This document shows positions 6,500 to 8,743 of a stretch of DNA of 8,743 nt, piece after piece (positions within the stretch are counted from its first letter, which is position 1; every line of letters starts with the position of its first letter). Position numbers and translations under genes: made by a program. The notes beneath the pieces are model-generated. The model saw only the letters and a program-made list of their open reading frames with translations, was not told where the DNA came from and did no database searches. Source of the DNA: Phycisphaerae bacterium (GTDB lineage Bacteria > Planctomycetota > Phycisphaerae > Phycisphaerales > SM1A02); the NCBI GenBank assembly GCA_016873375.1, contig VGXJ01000059.1, forward strand, positions 1 through 8,743, in the 5' to 3' direction.

Positions 6500-8541
6500 G
6501 CGTGCAGGTCGCTGCACTGCTCGGCGATGCTGGCGCCATTGCCCGGCGGCTTCCCGGCTTCGAGCCGCGGCCACAGCAGCTCCAGATGGCCTCGGCCGTC
6601 GAGGAGTGCCTTGCGCGCAGCGGCCGACTCATGGTCGAAGCAGGGACCGGCACTGGCAAGAGCTTCGCGTACCTCGTTCCGGCGATCCAGCGGATCCTTT
6701 CGCACCGGGAGCGCGTGGTCGTCTGCACGAACACGATCGCCCTGCAGGAACAGCTGATCGACAAGGACATCCCGCTGCTCAACGCCGTCATTCCCGATGA
6801 GTTCAGCGCCGTGCTCGTGAAAGGCCGCGGCAATTACGTGAGCCTGCGCCGCCTGCGGCTCGCCAGCGAGCGCGCTGATCGGCTGCTCGGCAGCGAGGAG
6901 GAACGGCACTCGCTCGAGCTCATCGAGGACTGGGCCTACCGCACCACGGACGGCACGCGCAGCACGCTGCCGCAGCTGCCGCGGGAGCAGGTCTGGGAGC
7001 ACGCGCAGTCGGATGCCGGGAATTGCCTGGGCCGTCGCTGCCCCAATCACGATGCATGCTTCTATCAGGCCGCACGGCGGCGCATGGAGAACGGGGATCT
7101 CCTGGTCTGCAACCATGCGCTGTTCTTCAGCGATCTCGCGTTGCGTCGCATCGGCCGCGGGTTCCTGCCCGACTACCAGCATGTGATCCTCGACGAGGCG
7201 CACGCGATCGAGGAAGTCGCCTGCGAGCACTTCGGCGCCCGACTCTCCGAGTCGCGCGTGGCGCACTTGCTGCGGACGCTGCATGATGCGCGCCAGCACC
7301 GGGGAGGGCTGTGGACGGTGCGCGTGCAGGATGGCGGCGAAGGCACGATCCAGCAGGCGATCCTTGCGGTGGATCGCTGCCGCGAGGCGAGCGAGGCCTT
7401 CTTCGGCGATCTCTGGCGCTGGCATCAGTCCGCGGGCGGGGCGGGGCGTGTGCGCGAGGCCGGCATCGTCGGCAATCCGCTGACCCCTGCGTTGTCGGAG
7501 CTTGCGGCGCTGCTGGCGCTCGTGCGTGAGCGAGCCTCCAGCGACGGCGATGCGGCCGAGGTGAATGCGTGGCAACAGCGCACCGCCGACATGGCGGCAG
7601 CTGCCGAGGCCCTGGTGGCGCAGTCCCTGTCAGGATGCGTGTACTGGGTCGAGGCAGGCGGCCGTCGCAAGGCGCATGGCGGGGCGCGGCCCGATGTCGC
7701 CCTGGTGAGTGCGGCAGTCGATGTGGGGCCCGTACTGCGCGAAAACCTCTTCGGTCGCGAGGTGTCGGTCGTGATGACGAGCGCCACGCTGAGCACGCGG
7801 CCCGGCGATTTCCGTCATACGGCCGTCGCGCTCGGCTGTGACGATCCCACGACGCTGCAGGTCGGCAGTCCCTTCGACTACGCGAACCTCGTTGAGCTCT
7901 ACCTCGATGTCTCGATGCCGGAGCCGTCAAACCCCGCCTACGTCGAATCGCTGGCCGATCGCGTGGTGCACCACATCGGCGAGACCGATGGTGGGGCATT
8001 CGTGCTGTTCACGAGCATCGACACGATGCATCGCGTGGCTGAGCTTGCCTCGCACGAGCTTGTGTCACGTGGCCATCCACTCCACGTGCAGGGGCTTGGC
8101 GTACCCAACCGGCTGCTCATCGAGCGATTCCGGCAGGATGAACGCAGCGTGCTGTTCGGCGTCAGCAGCTTCTGGCAGGGAATCGATGTGCGCGGCCGAG
8201 CCCTGCGCAACGTGATCATCACGCGCCTGCCCTTCGAGGTGCCCGACCTCCCGCTCGTTCAGGCGCGCCAGGAGCTCATCCAGTCGCGCGGCGGCAACGC
8301 GTTCATGGATGATCAGCTGCCCCGCGCCATCCTGCGATTCAAGCAGGGATTCGGTCGGCTGGTGCGCAGTGCGACCGATTCCGGCCGTGTGGTGGTGCTC
8401 GATCCGCGCATTGCCACCAAGCGTTACGGCCGATTGTTCCTCGATGCACTCCCCGAGGGGCTCGAGCCTCGGATCATCCGGCCAGCCGAGGAGGAGCGGT
8501 TCGACGACGGGCCGTCCTATGACGGACCATCGGAGGAGTGA
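6496..8541 (+). CDS. dinG: DinG/XPD-family ATP-dependent DNA helicase (SF2)
   Basis: This 681-residue superfamily 2 helicase is in the size range of E. coli DinG (716 aa) and YoaA. Such 5'-3' helicases unwind forked DNA, R-loops and D-loops during repair. Motifs in order: a Q-like FEPRPQQLQMA (22-32), Walker A AGTGTGKS (49-56), motif Ia VVCTNTIALQEQL (75-87), the Fe-S domain cysteines C177-x4-C182-x5-C188, DEAH box 233-236, motif III MTSATLS (427-433), motif V SSFWQGIDVRG (557-567) and motif VI QGFGRLVR (617-624). The first Fe-S cysteine, expected in the KGRGNYVSLRRL segment, is Ser116. The start at 6496 fits the Shine-Dalgarno and the family's N-terminus, which begins about ten residues before the 'GAIARRLPGFEPRPQQ' region; earlier in-frame ATGs would extend into chaN antisense sequence. 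The tail is acidic (DDGPSYDGPSEE). The helicase family is certain; the symbol is tentative because DinG, YoaA and relatives are hard to separate. Confidence 0.93.
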   Translation: MSVQVAALLGDAGAIARRLPGFEPRPQQLQMASAVEECLARSGRLMVEAGTGTGKSFAYLVPAIQRILSHRERVVVCTNTIALQEQLIDKDIPLLNAVIPDEFSAVLVKGRGNYVSLRRLRLASERADRLLGSEEERHSLELIEDWAYRTTDGTRSTLPQLPREQVWEHAQSDAGNCLGRRCPNHDACFYQAARRRMENGDLLVCNHALFFSDLALRRIGRGFLPDYQHVILDEAHAIEEVACEHFGARLSESRVAHLLRTLHDARQHRGGLWTVRVQDGGEGTIQQAILAVDRCREASEAFFGDLWRWHQSAGGAGRVREAGIVGNPLTPALSELAALLALVRERASSDGDAAEVNAWQQRTADMAAAAEALVAQSLSGCVYWVEAGGRRKAHGGARPDVALVSAAVDVGPVLRENLFGREVSVVMTSATLSTRPGDFRHTAVALGCDDPTTLQVGSPFDYANLVELYLDVSMPEPSNPAYVESLADRVVHHIGETDGGAFVLFTSIDTMHRVAELASHELVSRGHPLHVQGLGVPNRLLIERFRQDERSVLFGVSSFWQGIDVRGRALRNVIITRLPFEVPDLPLVQARQELIQSRGGNAFMDDQLPRAILRFKQGFGRLVRSATDSGRVVVLDPRIATKRYGRLFLDALPEGLEPRIIRPAEEERFDDGPSYDGPSEE

Positions 8542-8604
8542 TCGCGCCCGCGGCGTTCGCCCATGCCAGGACGACACGCGGGATTCAGGCGTGGTGGGAC
8601 GGGC
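8542..8604. other. Convergent intergenic gap helicase / Cys-rich protein
   Basis: This 63-bp gap lies between converging stops. An imperfect inverted repeat CCATGCC/GGCGTGG (8561-8567 and 8587-8593, one G-T wobble, 19-base loop) is the only structure visible, and there is no T-run. It could be a weak bidirectional terminator but is not convincing. Confidence 0.25.
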
Positions 8605-8743
8605 TCACTTCTTGGCGGCGTCGAGCTTGGCGAAGGCAACCTGCGGGTCGGCCTTGACCTTGGCCGCACACTTGCCGCAGCAGGTTCGCACGAGGCGGCT
8701 GCCGATCACGGTGTCGACGGGGGAGTCGCCGAGCTTCTCGCCG
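8605..8743 (-). CDS. C-terminal end of a small Cys-rich, probably metal-binding protein, partial
   Basis: Reading leftward from the right edge gives 45 codons and a TGA at 8607-8605; the start lies outside the window. The fragment opens with GEKLGDSPVD, has VRTCCGKCAAKVKADP (a CC-x2-C motif) in the middle and ends in AFAKLDAAKK. From memory this resembles YHS/TRASH-like modules of small secreted planctomycete proteins, which pair an upstream 'C-P-V-S-G-E-K-L-G' element with a 'CC-x-x-C ... DP ... Y ... KL' tail. If so, the partner cysteine lies just upstream of the window and the pair would bind a metal ion. The usual Tyr of the 'DPxxYxxKL' tail is Phe here. It is convergent with the helicase. 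It continues beyond the window, so length, signal peptide and full function cannot be judged. Confidence 0.65.
   Translation of the reverse strand, partial: GEKLGDSPVDTVIGSRLVRTCCGKCAAKVKADPQVAFAKLDAAKK

Noticed and set aside
6201..6800. A 199-codon plus-strand frame spanning the ChaN-like/helicase boundary
   Set aside because: It overlaps two real genes out of frame and has Arg/Gly/Ala-rich low-information sequence.
6430..7575. A 381-codon minus-strand frame opposite the helicase
   Set aside because: It is a shadow of the helicase, whose motifs are all on the plus strand; the antisense translation has no recognisable domain.
8547..8582. CCCGCG ... CGCGGG inverted repeat after the helicase
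   Set aside because: The 24-base loop and lack of a T-run make a terminator unlikely, and the arms are low-complexity GC.

Overview
This window is strongly GC-rich and gene-dense. It reads as an ordinary bacterial chromosome segment, with no RNA gene, mobile element, CRISPR array or origin that I can see. The gene mix suggests a member of the Planctomycetota, possibly Phycisphaerae-like: a single-domain STAS protein, a ChaN-type lipoprotein, a DinG-type helicase, a prolyl oligopeptidase, and a small Cys-rich protein with a 'SGEKLG ... CCGKC ... DP' style tail. That placement is inferred from protein style only, with no rRNA or marker-gene support.

Left half (1-5006, all minus strand). Transcription would run from right to left through an imidazolonepropionase (hutI, GTG start), a type I methionine aminopeptidase (map), a SerA-type D-3-phosphoglycerate dehydrogenase with a C-terminal ACT domain (serA), and, after an 85-bp gap, a prolyl oligopeptidase that runs off the left edge. 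hutI and map overlap by 4 bases (ATGA), and map and serA are separated by one base, so these three are almost certainly one translationally coupled operon. The operon combines a histidine-degradation enzyme, N-terminal Met removal and the first step of serine synthesis. The pathways meet only loosely, in one-carbon and amino-acid metabolism.

Middle (5007-6425). A short divergent intergenic region separates hutI from a plus-strand STAS-domain protein (anti-sigma-factor-antagonist type). This converges on a minus-strand ChaN-family haem/iron-associated lipoprotein.

Right part (6426-8743). A second divergent region holds a possible 15-codon leader ORF whose stop overlaps the start of a DinG/XPD-family helicase (681 aa). 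At the right edge is the C-terminal end of a small Cys-rich, probably metal-binding protein on the minus strand.

I did not find a convincing undescribed multi-gene system. The points most worth a second look are: Asn in place of the metal-binding Asp in HutI; loss of one of the four Fe-S cysteines in the DinG-like helicase; the coupled hutI-map-serA operon; and the leader ORF/start arrangement of the helicase.
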